64,000 nt of DNA from Plantactinospora sp. BC1 (GTDB lineage: Bacteria; Actinomycetota; Actinomycetes; Mycobacteriales; Micromonosporaceae), in contig NZ_CP028158.1 of the NCBI RefSeq assembly GCF_003030345.1, positions 4,402,001 to 4,466,000 on the forward strand, read 5' to 3'. Numbering within the stretch: position 1 is the first letter of the stretch; every line of letters starts with the position of its first letter. The notes beneath the pieces are model-generated. The model saw only the letters and a program-made list of their open reading frames with translations. It made no database searches and was not told the origin of the DNA. Positions 24,964 through 34,232 of the stretch are shown here, in pieces. Made by a program: the position numbers and the translations under genes.

Positions 24964-26592
24964 ATGACCACCGCTGAGGAAGCGCGACCGGCCCTGACTC
25001 ATCGGCAGATCCTGCTGCTGATGAGCGGTCTGATGACCGGCATGCTGCTGGCCGCCCTGGATCAGACCATCGTCGGAACGGCGCTGCCGACCATCGTCGG
25101 CGAACTCGGCGGGATCAACCACTACTCGTGGGTGGTCACCGCGTACCTGCTGGCGTCGACCGCCTCCACCCCGCTGTACGGCAAGATGGCCGACATCCTC
25201 GGCCGCCGTCCGGTCTTCCTCTTCTCCATCGGGGCGTTCCTGGTCGGCTCGCTGGCCGCCGGCTTCGCCCAGGACATGACCCAGCTCATCATCACCCGGG
25301 GGGTGCAGGGGCTCGGCGCGGGCGGGCTGATGACGCTCGCCTTCACCATCATCTCCGACGTGGTGTCGCCCCGGGAGCGTGGCCGCTACCAGGGCCTCTT
25401 CGGCGCGGTCTTCGGGGTCTCGTCGGTGGCCGGGCCGCTGGTCGGCGGCTACTTCGCCGAGCACGACTGGCGATGGATCTTCTTCCTGAACGTGCCGCTG
25501 GCGGTGGTGGCCATCATCGTCTGCTACCACGTGATGCGGCTGATCCCGTTCCAGCGCCGGCAGCACGCCATCGACTGGCTCGGCGCCGGCCTGCTGGTGG
25601 CCGGGGTGAGTTCGCTGCTGCTCGCGCTGAGCTGGGGCGGCAACGAGTACCCCTGGGGCTCCGGGGTGATCATCGGGCTCTTCGTGGCCGGCGGCGTGCT
25701 CGGCGTACTCTTCCTGGTCCAGGAGGCCCGGGTGGCCGAGCCGATCCTGCCGCTCAAACTCTTCCGCCGGTCGACCTTCGCGCTCGCCAACAGCGCCGGC
25801 TTCATCCTCGGCCTGGTGATGTTCGGGTCGATCATCTTCATCCCGCTCTATCTCCAGATCGTCAAGGGCGCCTCGCCGACCGACAGCGGTCTGCTGATGC
25901 TGCCGATGATGGCCGGCGTGATCGTCACCTCGGTACTCTCCGGGCGGGCGATGAGCCGGATCGGCCGGTACAAGTGGTTTCCGGTGGCCGGGGCGGTGGT
26001 GCTGGTCGCCGGCATGCTGCTCTTCACCCAGTTGCAGGTCGACACCCCGCTCTGGAACGCCTTCATCTACATGGTGATCATCGGCGTCGGGCTGGGCCTC
26101 TGCATGCAGTCGCTGGTCCTCGCCGTGCAGAACGCGGTCGAGATGCGCGACCTCGGCGCCGGTACCTCGGCCGCCACCTTCTTCCGGTCCCTCGGCGGCT
26201 CGTTCGGGGTGGCGATCCTCGGCGCGGTGCTCTCGGCCGGGCTCTCCGGCGGGCTCGGCGACCGGCTGCCCGGGGCGATCGCCCAGCTCGCGCCCGCGCA
26301 GCAGGTGCAGTTCGCCGGCGCCACCACCGAGTTCTCGGTCAACGAGCCGTCCCGGATCCTGGCGCTGCCGGCCCCGATCCGGGCCGCCGTGCAGGAGTCG
26401 TTCGTCGACGCGCTGCACACCGTCTTCCTGGTCGCCGGCCTGATCGCCCTGCTGGCGGTCGCGGTCACCCTGGCGATGCCGAACAGCGAACTGCGCGGCG
26501 GCCCGCCGCCCGCCTCCGGTGAGCGGCTGGCCCGGGACCGGAAGGGCGAGGCGGCCACCGAGATGGAGGCGAACACCCAGACGCTGATCTGA
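24964..26592 (+). CDS. DHA2-family drug:proton antiporter (MFS)
   Basis: A 542-residue efflux transporter with about fourteen membrane helices. The antiporter motif LDQTIVGTALPTIVGEL lies in the first helix and GRRPVFLFSIGAFLVGS forms motif A between helices 2 and 3. The layout matches the EmrB/QacA group, which exports hydrophobic drugs and secondary metabolites. ATG 24964 follows GGGGAGAAGG. It has no neighbouring regulator of the usual TetR or MarR kind. Its 3' end faces the NUDIX gene with only 34 bp between them. Confidence 0.92.
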   Translation: MTTAEEARPALTHRQILLLMSGLMTGMLLAALDQTIVGTALPTIVGELGGINHYSWVVTAYLLASTASTPLYGKMADILGRRPVFLFSIGAFLVGSLAAGFAQDMTQLIITRGVQGLGAGGLMTLAFTIISDVVSPRERGRYQGLFGAVFGVSSVAGPLVGGYFAEHDWRWIFFLNVPLAVVAIIVCYHVMRLIPFQRRQHAIDWLGAGLLVAGVSSLLLALSWGGNEYPWGSGVIIGLFVAGGVLGVLFLVQEARVAEPILPLKLFRRSTFALANSAGFILGLVMFGSIIFIPLYLQIVKGASPTDSGLLMLPMMAGVIVTSVLSGRAMSRIGRYKWFPVAGAVVLVAGMLLFTQLQVDTPLWNAFIYMVIIGVGLGLCMQSLVLAVQNAVEMRDLGAGTSAATFFRSLGGSFGVAILGAVLSAGLSGGLGDRLPGAIAQLAPAQQVQFAGATTEFSVNEPSRILALPAPIRAAVQESFVDALHTVFLVAGLIALLAVAVTLAMPNSELRGGPPPASGERLARDRKGEAATEMEANTQTLI

Positions 26593-26601
26593 CTCCGCTC
26601 G

Positions 26602-26641
26602 GCGGGCTACTTCAGGACGACGCGGGCTACTTCAGGACGAC
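26602..26641. repeat. Exact 20-bp tandem duplication over a stop codon
   Basis: GCGGGCTACTTCAGGACGAC occurs twice, at 26602-26621 and 26622-26641. The right copy encodes the last residues and TAG stop of the NUDIX gene (minus strand); the left copy lies just downstream and carries the same stop in the same context. A recent slippage event would explain it. Confidence 0.9.
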
Positions 26642-27121
26642 CTGGCCGGTCCGCTCGAACGCGGCCAGGTCGTCCAGGGTCTCCAGCACCGTGTCGGAGA
26701 CCGGCGCCGGCAGCGCCCGGCTGGGGAAGAAGCCGGCGTCGGTGGTCTCGTCGGTACTGCTGAGCAGCTCTCCGGACCAGGCGTCGACCCGGAAGGCGAC
26801 GACGAAGAGCTGGTACGTGTCGCCGTACATGTTGGTGAAGGTGCGCTCCGGGCCGGTGTACATGGCGAACGGGGTGACCTCGGTGGCGGTCAGCCCGGTC
26901 TCCTCCCAGACCTCGCGGACCGCGCACTCCGCGATCGACTCGCCGAGTTCCATCGCGCCGGCCGGCAGCGCCCAGTAACCGTTGTCGGAGCGCTCGATCA
27001 GCAGTACCTGGCCGGCCGTGTCGCGTACCACGCCTCGGGCGCCGACGAACATCAACGTACGGTCACCGGCGAGGGCGCGGAGCTGGCCGAGGTACGACTC
27101 GGCCCACGGGATACTGCTCAT
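26627..27121 (-). CDS. NUDIX hydrolase
   Basis: A pyrophosphohydrolase of about 164 residues. The NUDIX box is complete: G-x5-E-x7-REVWEETGL in GAMELGESIAECAVREVWEE plus TGL. It acts on a nucleoside diphosphate linked to another group; the actual substrate is not readable. ATG 27121 is preferred because GGAAGG sits seven bases upstream; a TTG at 27136 is in frame. It is divergent from the acyl-CoA ligase with 55 bp between starts. The 3' end bears a 20-bp tandem duplication. Confidence 0.93.
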   Translation of the reverse strand: MSSIPWAESYLGQLRALAGDRTLMFVGARGVVRDTAGQVLLIERSDNGYWALPAGAMELGESIAECAVREVWEETGLTATEVTPFAMYTGPERTFTNMYGDTYQLFVVAFRVDAWSGELLSSTDETTDAGFFPSRALPAPVSDTVLETLDDLAAFERTGQVVLK

Positions 27122-27176
27122 CGGCCTGCCTTCCAAGGGTGGTCAAGGTGTGAGCTGCGACACTAGGTTGTGCTCC

Positions 27177-28823
27177 ATGCGTAGCACGATGATGGACGCA
27201 CCCCTGCTGATTTCCCGCATCCTCGAACACGGCAGCACGGTGCACGGCGATGCCGAGGTGGCCACCTGGCTGGGCGACGGCTCGCGCCGGATGACGTACG
27301 CCGAGGTCGGTGCGACGGCCGCCCGGCTCGCGCACGCGCTCCGCGACGACCTCGGGATCACCGGTGACCAGCGGGTGGCCACCTTCATGTGGAACAACGC
27401 CGAGCACCTGGTCGCCTACTTCGCGGTGCCGAGCATGGGTGCCGTGCTGCACACGCTCAACATCCGCCTCTTTCCCGACCAGGTGGCCTACATCGCCAAC
27501 CACGCCGAGGACCGGGTGGTGCTGGTCGACTCGACACTGATCCCGTTGCTGGCCAGGGCGTTGCCCGAGATGTCCACTGTAGAGCACGTGGTGGTGGTCG
27601 GCGGCGGTGACCCGGCTGCGCTGCACTCGGCCGGGGGTGGGCGGATCGCCGTACACCACTGGGACGAGCTGCTGCGGGACCGGCCGGACCGGTACGACTG
27701 GCCCGAGCTGGACGAGCGGGACGCCGCCGCCCTCTGCTACACCTCGGGGACCACCGGCAACCCGAAGGGCGTCGCCTACTCGCACCGGTCCATCTGGCTG
27801 CACTCGGTGCAGATCTGCCTGCCGGAGTCGTTCGGGCTCGGCCCGACCACCCGGGAACTCGCCATCGTGCCGATGTTCCACGCGATGTCCTGGGGCATCC
27901 CGTACGCCGCCTTCCTCTCCGGCGCCTCGCTGGTGATGCCGGACCGGTTCCTCCAGGGCGCCCCGATCGCCGCGATGATCGCCGCCGAGCGGCCGACCCT
28001 GGCCGGCGCGGTGCCGACGATCTGGACCGACCTGCTCAACCACCTGGACGCGAACGAGGTCGACACCTCCTCGCTGACCGAGGTGATCGTCGGCGGCTCG
28101 GCCTGCCCGCCCGCCCTGATGCACGCTTTCGCGGAACGGCACCACATCGACGTGATCCACGCCTGGGGGATGACCGAGATGTCCCCGCTCGGCTCGGTGG
28201 CCCGGCCGCCGGCCGGAGCGACCGGCGAGGACGCCTGGCGCTACCGCTACACCCAGGGGCGGGTGCCGGCCGGGGTCGCCGCCCGGATCGTCGGCCCGGA
28301 CGGCACGCAACTGCCCGCCGACGGCAAGTCCGTCGGCGAACTGGAGGTCCGCGGCCCGTGGGTGACCGCCCGGTACGTCGGCGACGACGCACCGGACCCG
28401 GAGAAGTTCCGGGACGGCTGGCTGCGTACCGGTGACGTCGGCACGCTCTCCGCCGACGGGTTCATCACCCTCACCGACCGGGCCAAGGACGTGATCAAGT
28501 CCGGCGGTGAGTGGATCTCCTCGGTCGAGTTGGAGAACGCGCTGATGGCGCATCCGGCGGTGCTGGAGGCGTGCGTGGTCGGCGTACCGGACCCGCGCTG
28601 GGACGAGCGTCCACTCGCGACGGTGGTACGGCGGGAGGGTGCCGAGGTCGGCGCGGCGGAGCTGCGGGAGTTCCTCGCCGAGCGGGTGGCCGGCTGGCAG
28701 CTGCCCGAGCGGTGGGCCTTCGTCGACGCCGTACCCAAGACCTCGGTGGGCAAGTTCGACAAGAAGCGGGTACGCGCCGACTACGCCGCCGGCACCCTCG
28801 ACGTGGTCCAACTTCCGACCTGA
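27177..28823 (+). CDS. Long-chain-type acyl-CoA ligase (FadD-like)
   Basis: An adenylate-forming enzyme of 548 residues, the usual length. The AMP-binding P-loop is CYTSGTTGNPKGVAYSHRS near residue 185, followed by GWG-type HAWGMTEMSP, and the hinge/C-terminal elements LRTGDVGTLSADGFITLTDRAKDVIKSGGEWIS and a terminal KTSVGKFDKK with the catalytic lysine. It activates a fatty or related carboxylic acid to its CoA thioester. The closest members I know are medium- to long-chain ligases. ATG 27177. It is divergent from NUDIX and 97 bp before an MDR oxidoreductase on the same strand. Confidence 0.93.
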   Translation: MRSTMMDAPLLISRILEHGSTVHGDAEVATWLGDGSRRMTYAEVGATAARLAHALRDDLGITGDQRVATFMWNNAEHLVAYFAVPSMGAVLHTLNIRLFPDQVAYIANHAEDRVVLVDSTLIPLLARALPEMSTVEHVVVVGGGDPAALHSAGGGRIAVHHWDELLRDRPDRYDWPELDERDAAALCYTSGTTGNPKGVAYSHRSIWLHSVQICLPESFGLGPTTRELAIVPMFHAMSWGIPYAAFLSGASLVMPDRFLQGAPIAAMIAAERPTLAGAVPTIWTDLLNHLDANEVDTSSLTEVIVGGSACPPALMHAFAERHHIDVIHAWGMTEMSPLGSVARPPAGATGEDAWRYRYTQGRVPAGVAARIVGPDGTQLPADGKSVGELEVRGPWVTARYVGDDAPDPEKFRDGWLRTGDVGTLSADGFITLTDRAKDVIKSGGEWISSVELENALMAHPAVLEACVVGVPDPRWDERPLATVVRREGAEVGAAELREFLAERVAGWQLPERWAFVDAVPKTSVGKFDKKRVRADYAAGTLDVVQLPT

Positions 28824-28919
28824 ACCGGGGATTCCCGGCCCGGCCCACCGGTCCGGTCGACCCGTTGCCAACTCGATGTCGCGGCGGGAAGGATGTTGAC
28901 CACGCGGAGGGGGCGAGCG

Positions 28920-29831
28920 ATGCGAGCGGTGGCGGTGACGGCACTGGGCGGTCCCGGTGTGCTGCGGGTGGTCGAGTGGCCGGATCCGACGGCCGGCCCC
29001 GGCGAGATCCTCGTGCGGGTACGCGCGGCGGCGGTGCACCCCGCCGACCTGGCCGCCCGGATCGGGCGGATCCCCGGCGGCCCGATCGAGCCACCCTTCC
29101 TGCTCGGCTGGGACTTCGCCGGTGACGTGGTGGCGGTCGGCGAAGGGGTCACCGGGCACCGCCCCGGCGGCCGGGTGGCCGGAATGGTGCCCTGGTATCT
29201 CACCCGGGGCGACGTCGGAGCGTACGCCGAGTTCGTCGTCGCCAAGCCGGACTGGCTGGTCGCGGTACCCGACGAGCTGGACGCGGCGGAGGCGGCCACG
29301 GTGGGGCTGAACGCGCTGACCGCCCGGCAGGGGCTAGAGATGATGTCGCTGGCCGCCGGGTCGACGGTGCTGGTCACCGGGGCCAGCGGCGGGGTGGGCG
29401 GCTTCGCCGCCCAGTTGGCGGTCCGGGCCGGTCACCAGGTGGTCGCGGTGGCCAGCTCCGACGACGAGGAGTGGGTACGCGGCCTCGGCGTCGCCGAGGT
29501 GCTGCCCCGCTCCGCCGAGCTGGCCGGGCTCGGGTTCCCGGCGGTCTTCGACGCGGTGCCGGTCGGGGCGGCGGCCGGAGCCGCCGTCGCCGACGGCGGC
29601 GTCCTGGTGACGACCCGGCCGGTCCCGCCGCTCGACCCGCCGCGCGATGTGCGGCAGCAGACCGTCATGATCCGGCTCGACCAGCCGATGCTCGCGGAGT
29701 TGATGACCGAGGTGGCCAAGGGGCGGCTGCGGACCCGGGTCGCGGCCTCGCTGCCGCTGGCCGAGGCGGCCCACGCACACCGGTTGGTGGAGGCGGGACG
29801 GCTGCGCGGAAAGGTCGTCCTCATGCCGTAA
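28920..29831 (+). CDS. Zinc-independent MDR oxidoreductase (quinone reductase-like)
   Basis: A 303-residue medium-chain dehydrogenase/reductase. The Rossmann nucleotide motif is VLVTGASGGVGGFAAQLAV, and the N-terminal GroES-like domain lacks the zinc-binding cysteines of alcohol dehydrogenase. This places it near NADPH:quinone/enoyl reductases. ATG 28920 has a strong GGAGGGGG site. The substrate is unknown. It probably forms part of a transcription unit with the acyl-CoA ligase, though the 97-bp spacing allows an own promoter. The tandem repeat region follows. Confidence 0.88.
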   Translation: MRAVAVTALGGPGVLRVVEWPDPTAGPGEILVRVRAAAVHPADLAARIGRIPGGPIEPPFLLGWDFAGDVVAVGEGVTGHRPGGRVAGMVPWYLTRGDVGAYAEFVVAKPDWLVAVPDELDAAEAATVGLNALTARQGLEMMSLAAGSTVLVTGASGGVGGFAAQLAVRAGHQVVAVASSDDEEWVRGLGVAEVLPRSAELAGLGFPAVFDAVPVGAAAGAAVADGGVLVTTRPVPPLDPPRDVRQQTVMIRLDQPMLAELMTEVAKGRLRTRVAASLPLAEAAHAHRLVEAGRLRGKVVLMP

Positions 29832-29880
29832 CGACCGCCCGGCCGTCGCCGGCCGCGCGGCCGACGGCGGGGTCAATGCC

Positions 29881-30011
29881 CACGGGCGGCGCGCGGCCGT
29901 CCACGGTTGGCGGTGGGGTCGCCGTCGACGGGCGGCGCCCGGCCGTCCACGGTTGGCGGCGGGGTCGCTGTCGACGGGCGGCGCCCGGCCGTCCACGATC
30001 GACGGTCGACG
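29881..30011. repeat. 46-bp tandem repeat array
   Basis: Unit starts at 29881, 29926 and 29972. Units one and two are nearly identical (CGACGGGCGGCGCCCGGCCG then a TCCACGGTTGGCGG block and GGGGTCGC), and the third diverges after 25 bases. A degenerate partial unit lies before 29881. The array fills the gap between two co-directional genes and has no coding role that I can support. Confidence 0.85.
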
Positions 30012-30074
30012 GTGCGGGAGCCGCGCGGATGGAACCGCGCCGATGTTGGGCCGGATGGGATAGCGTCGTCGGGT

Positions 30075-31142
30075 ATGAGCGAGCCGTGGCCGGCGGGCCG
30101 CGCGGCGCCGGTCGACGGCGGCGCCGATCGCACCGTTCCCGGGCCCGGTCCGGTCGCCGCGACCGGGGAACCCCAGCCGGGACTGCGCGGGGTGGACTAC
30201 GCCGCCGCCGCCGAGTGCCTCTGGCGGTGGGTGACGGCGCCGGCCGACGCGGTGGTGACGGCCTTCCTGACCGGGTACGCCCGGCTCCCCGCAGCCGACC
30301 GCCGGAGGCTCCGTGCCGAACTCGGCCCCGACGAGCTGTACACACTGCTCACCTTCGCCCGCCGCCGCGCGCTCGCCGCGATCCGTACCGAGGATCCGGC
30401 CGAGGTGCTGGTCGCGTTCGACGCGTTCTCCGCGATCGAACTGCACCGGATCGACTGGCGGGACGTCTGGGTCAGCACCGCCCTGGTGTCGTACGCGGCC
30501 GAGCGGCTCGGGCTGGCGCCCGCCGAGGCGGTACGCGGGGCGGCCGACCGGGCGGATCCGGAACTCGCGGCGCTGCTCGCCGAGGTGACCCGGGACAGTG
30601 TCGACCTCACCGGGGAGTGCGGCTACCGGGTGCTGGCGACGCCGACCGGCCGGGTACTCGTCGACGACGAGGGCGGGGCGTACGCGCCCGCCGCCGACCT
30701 GGCCGGGCTCGCCTTCGAGGCCGCCGCGATGCTGGAGGGCGACCGCTACCAGGTCGGCCAGGTGTCGGTGGCGGCCACCCTGCCGGCCACCCGGCTGGGC
30801 GTCACCGGGCAGCCGGCGGTGTCCACCGCCACGGACCGGCTCACCGGCTGCGCCTACCTGCACGCCACACCGGGAGACGCGGGCGCCGACCAGCAGTACC
30901 TTCTGCTCTTCCTGGCCGAGACGGAGAGCGAACCGGACGCGGCGACGATCGCCGAAGCGGCGCTGCGGCACCAGGAGCGCGGGACCGCCGGCTGGGCGGT
31001 GGCCGCCGGCCGGCTCTGCGCGGTGCTGGTCGCCCGGTCGACGGTCTCCGGCGTACGGCCGGGCGAGGACCGGGACTCGCTCGCCCGGTTCGGCCCCCGG
31101 CTCACCGCCATCCTGTCGACCGGAGGCGCACCCGTCGGCTGA
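30075..31142 (+). CDS. Unknown 355-residue acidic protein
   Basis: A soluble protein with no signal peptide or membrane helix, ATG 30075. After a Pro/Gly-rich N-terminal 40 residues comes an all-helical part (residues ~50-175, YAAAAECLWRWVTAPADAV), then a beta-rich half (residues ~180-350, YRVLATPTGRVLVDDEGGAYAP). Two-layer organisation suggests a sensor or regulatory protein, but no family is recognised. It lies 122 bp before an ECF sigma gene on the same strand. Confidence 0.65.
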   Translation: MSEPWPAGRAAPVDGGADRTVPGPGPVAATGEPQPGLRGVDYAAAAECLWRWVTAPADAVVTAFLTGYARLPAADRRRLRAELGPDELYTLLTFARRRALAAIRTEDPAEVLVAFDAFSAIELHRIDWRDVWVSTALVSYAAERLGLAPAEAVRGAADRADPELAALLAEVTRDSVDLTGECGYRVLATPTGRVLVDDEGGAYAPAADLAGLAFEAAAMLEGDRYQVGQVSVAATLPATRLGVTGQPAVSTATDRLTGCAYLHATPGDAGADQQYLLLFLAETESEPDAATIAEAALRHQERGTAGWAVAAGRLCAVLVARSTVSGVRPGEDRDSLARFGPRLTAILSTGGAPVG

Positions 31143-31264
31143 GGCGGCCCACCCTGCCGCCGCGCCTCGGAAGCCCGAGACCGGGCGAGCCACCGATTCG
31201 GATGTCACCGGACGACCGGCCGGGAGGTCGTATCTGGTGAACGGACCGGTGGGCAGGGGACGGT

Positions 31265-31795
31265 GTGGACGGACATCAGGCAATTCGAGAGGTGTACGCG
31301 GCTTCGGCGGCGCGGCTGGTGGCGCAGCTCTTCGCGGTGACCGCCGACTACGCCGAGGCGCAGGACGCCGTACAGGAGGCGTTCGTCCGGGCGCTGGCCC
31401 GGGCGGGCCGGTTCCGCCAGGTCGAGAACCCGGAGGCGTGGCTGCGCACCGTCGCGCTGAACGTGGCCCGGAGCCGGTTCCGGCGTCGGCTACGACTCGA
31501 CCGGCTGATCCGCTCCGGCCGGCTGGGCGGGGCCGAGCGGGCCAGCCCGGAACTGTCGCCGGACCACGTGGCGCTGGTCGCCGCCCTGCAACGGTTGCCC
31601 AGGGCCACCCGGGAGACCGTGGTGCTGCACCACATCGGCGACCTGCCGGTGACCGAGGTCGCCACGACGCTGGGCTGCTCGGTGGAGGCCGTCAAGACCC
31701 GACTGGTACGCGGTCGGCAGGCCCTCGCCGGGCACCTGAGCGAGCGTGCCGGAGCGGCGACCGCCACCGCCGCCGGCCGGACAGAGCACCGCTGA
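31265..31795 (+). CDS. ECF-type RNA polymerase sigma factor
   Basis: A 176-residue group IV sigma factor. Region 2 reads ADYAEAQDAVQEAFVRALARA and ENPEAWLRTVALNVARSRFRRR; region 4 is VAALQRLPRATRETVVLHHIGDLPVTEVATTLGCSVEAVKTRL, a clear -35-binding helix-turn-helix. A short acidic-neutral tail follows. GTG 31265 is the likely start. The next gene starts 51 bp after its stop and encodes a one-pass membrane protein with BNR repeats, the likely signalling partner. Confidence 0.92.
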   Translation: MDGHQAIREVYAASAARLVAQLFAVTADYAEAQDAVQEAFVRALARAGRFRQVENPEAWLRTVALNVARSRFRRRLRLDRLIRSGRLGGAERASPELSPDHVALVAALQRLPRATRETVVLHHIGDLPVTEVATTLGCSVEAVKTRLVRGRQALAGHLSERAGAATATAAGRTEHR

Positions 31796-31846
31796 GCCGT
31801 CCGATCTTCCCGAATACCGCCGCGCGACTCTCACCGGAGGATCTCC

Positions 31847-33193
31847 ATGCCTGAACCCGACTTCGCCGGTCTCGGCCAGGCGGCCCAGGCCGCGTTCAGG
31901 CCGCACTTCGCCGAGGTGGAACGCCGGTCGCGGCGCCGACGGCGGCGTACCCGGGCGGCCGGGGTCGCCGGCCTGGTCGCCGTGGTCGCCGTCGGTGCCG
32001 GACTGGTCTGGCGCGGCCTGCCCTCGGACGACGGCGCCGCCGACCGGATCGGCACGCTCGCCCCGCCGGGCCGGCTCGACCGCACCCCCGACTTCGTACC
32101 GACGCCGGACCCGAGCGCCTCGGCGCGCGGCGGCACCCCGGCCCCCTCCACCGTCACCGGCCGGATGCTCGCCGGCGACCTGCGCCACCTCTACCTGCGG
32201 TACCGCGACTGCCAGGGCGACAACTGCGCGATCCGGCTCGCGGCCAGCGTGGACGGCGGCGCGACCTGGGAGTCGTACCCGCTGCCGGTGCCGGACAACA
32301 GCGGGGTCCACCTGCGGGTGGTGGCACCCCGGACCCTGGTCGCCGAGGTGGAAACCCGGCCACGGGACGCCGAGGGGCGGATCGACATCCGGCGGAGCGA
32401 GGAGTTCTGGCTCGCCAGCAACGACGGCGGGGTCAACTGGCGGAGGACGGAACTCACCGAGGTCGCCGCCGTGCCGGAGACCTTCCGGCCGCTGGCGTGG
32501 GTCCCCAACCTCGACGGGTTGACCGTGCTCGCGGCGGACCCGACGACCGGGGACGTCGTCCGGCTCGCCCGGAAGGTGCCGCTGCACAGCGCCCGGGTGA
32601 TCGAGGACATGCCGGCCGGGGCGGGACTGTGGGTGACCGGCTGGACGGACCGACGGGTCGGCTCGGTACGGGAGCCGAACGGCACCGTCTCGGAGAACAA
32701 GGTGATCTACAGCGGCAGCGCGATCCGGGTCAGCCGGGACGGCGGGCGCACCTGGCGGCAGTCGGTACTGCCCGAGGACATCCTGGCCGGCGGCAACTTC
32801 GGCGCGGCTGCCCTGGCCATCGGCGACCGGGTCGCCTACGCGGTCGGCCAGCTCGACGGCGAGCTGCGGGTGTACCGCAGCGAGGACCAGGGGCGGAACT
32901 GGCGGCGTACGGCCGCCCGGGCCGAGGTGGGCGACCGGATGATCCAGGCCGGACTCCGGCCCGACGGCACGCTGCTGATCCAGGTCGGCATCCTGGCCGG
33001 CGAGAACCCGGTGATGTTCGAGGGTCTGGACCGGGGTGAGCGGCTCCGGGAGGTCCCGGTCGGGCCGGGCGCGTCGGCGGTCGCCCTTCCCGACGGGTAC
33101 GCCCAGCCGGGCAACCAGGACTCCTCCGGCGGGTGGCTCTCCGAAGACGGCGTCCGGTGGCGGTACGTCGGGCCGCCCACGATCCGCCGCTGA
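31847..33193 (+). CDS. One-pass membrane protein with BNR/sialidase-type repeats, likely sigma partner
   Basis: A 448-residue protein. Residues 1-37 are cytoplasmic and end in an Arg-rich stretch (RRSRRRRRRTR); residues ~38-58 form one membrane helix (AAGVAGLVAVVAVGAGLVW); the remainder is outside. The outer part carries four BNR-type motifs, SVDGGATWESY, SNDGGVNWRRTE, SRDGGRTWRQS and SEDQGRNWRRT, as in sialidase/photosystem-assembly beta-propellers. It follows the ECF sigma gene in the same direction, so it is probably its membrane-anchored regulator. The usual zinc anti-sigma motif (H-x3-C-x2-C) is absent. It could instead be only a secreted-domain protein under control of that sigma. Confidence 0.75.
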   Translation: MPEPDFAGLGQAAQAAFRPHFAEVERRSRRRRRRTRAAGVAGLVAVVAVGAGLVWRGLPSDDGAADRIGTLAPPGRLDRTPDFVPTPDPSASARGGTPAPSTVTGRMLAGDLRHLYLRYRDCQGDNCAIRLAASVDGGATWESYPLPVPDNSGVHLRVVAPRTLVAEVETRPRDAEGRIDIRRSEEFWLASNDGGVNWRRTELTEVAAVPETFRPLAWVPNLDGLTVLAADPTTGDVVRLARKVPLHSARVIEDMPAGAGLWVTGWTDRRVGSVREPNGTVSENKVIYSGSAIRVSRDGGRTWRQSVLPEDILAGGNFGAAALAIGDRVAYAVGQLDGELRVYRSEDQGRNWRRTAARAEVGDRMIQAGLRPDGTLLIQVGILAGENPVMFEGLDRGERLREVPVGPGASAVALPDGYAQPGNQDSSGGWLSEDGVRWRYVGPPTIRR

Positions 33194-33206
33194 CCCCGCC
33201 CGCGGC

Positions 33207-34232
33207 TCAGGACTCGCTGGTCACCACGAGTACCTTGCCGACCGCCGAGTTCTGCACCGCGGCGTGCGCCTCGGCCACCTCGTCCAGCGGGTAGTAGTGC
33301 AGCGGCAGACCCGCCTCCGCGCCGATCCGGAGCACTCCGGACGACGCGGCGGCGGCGACGTCCGTCACGGCCTGCGCCTTGGCCACCGCCGGCAGGGTGT
33401 AGACCAGCACGAACTGCCAGCGGACGTTCGGCACCATCAGCGGGCGGACCGGCAGGGTGAGCGTGGCGCCACCGTCGTCGGCGTAGACCGCGACCGCGCC
33501 GTTGGCGCCGATCACCTGACAGTCGATCTCGGCGTTGCGGGCGGCGGCGACCTCGACGATCGCGTCCACCCCGTCCGGCGTGATCTTCCGGATCTCGCGG
33601 ACCACGTCCTCTTCGCGATAGTTGATCACGTACGAGGCACCGGCCGCGACCGCGAGCTGGGCCTTCTCGGCACTGCTGACCGTGGCGATGACGGTGGCGT
33701 CGGCCCACCGGGCGAGCTGGATGGCGGCGTTGCCGACCGCGCCCGCCCCGCCCTGGACCAGCACGGTGCGTCCGGTGAGCGCGCCGACGTCGAGGCGGTC
33801 CGGCATCGTCTCGCCGGCCGTCAGGCAGCGGTGCGCGGTCATGAACGGGATGCCGAGGGCCCCGCCGAGGTCGAAGGAGGCCGAGCCGAGCCGCACCACC
33901 TGCCGGGCCGGCACCACCGTGTACTCCGCCGCGGTGCCCCACGGCCGCTGCCAGGCCGCCTCCCAGATCCAGACCCGCTCGCCGGTCAGCTTCGCGTCGA
34001 CACCGTTACCGACCGACTCGATGATCCCCGCCCCGTCCTGGTTCGGAATCTGCCAGCCGTGCCGGGGCGGCGTGCCGGAGCCGTCGCCCTGCCGCGACTT
34101 CCAGTCGGTGGGATTCACCCCGGAGACGGCGACCCGGACCAGGACCTCGCCCGGGCCCGGCTCCGGCACCGGCCGCTCCACCACCTCCAGCACGGACGGA
34201 TCGCCGGTGCGCTGGTAGACGGCCGCCCTCAT
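33207..34232 (-). CDS. MDR oxidoreductase, NADPH:quinone reductase-like
   Basis: A 341-residue medium-chain dehydrogenase/reductase. It starts MRAAVYQRTGDPSVLEVVERP and has the Rossmann motif VLVQGGAGAVGNAAIQLAR; an N-terminal proline-rich GroES-like domain precedes it and no zinc ligands are present. ATG 34232 follows GGGGAAG. It converges with the BNR-repeat gene (13-bp gap). The 457-bp region before it separates it from the acyltransferase gene on the other strand. Substrate unknown. Confidence 0.88.
   Translation of the reverse strand: MRAAVYQRTGDPSVLEVVERPVPEPGPGEVLVRVAVSGVNPTDWKSRQGDGSGTPPRHGWQIPNQDGAGIIESVGNGVDAKLTGERVWIWEAAWQRPWGTAAEYTVVPARQVVRLGSASFDLGGALGIPFMTAHRCLTAGETMPDRLDVGALTGRTVLVQGGAGAVGNAAIQLARWADATVIATVSSAEKAQLAVAAGASYVINYREEDVVREIRKITPDGVDAIVEVAAARNAEIDCQVIGANGAVAVYADDGGATLTLPVRPLMVPNVRWQFVLVYTLPAVAKAQAVTDVAAAASSGVLRIGAEAGLPLHYYPLDEVAEAHAAVQNSAVGKVLVVTSES

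Noticed and set aside
29881-30011. CRISPR array or integron repeat
   Set aside because: The unit is 46 bp with no unique spacers and no cas or integrase genes nearby.
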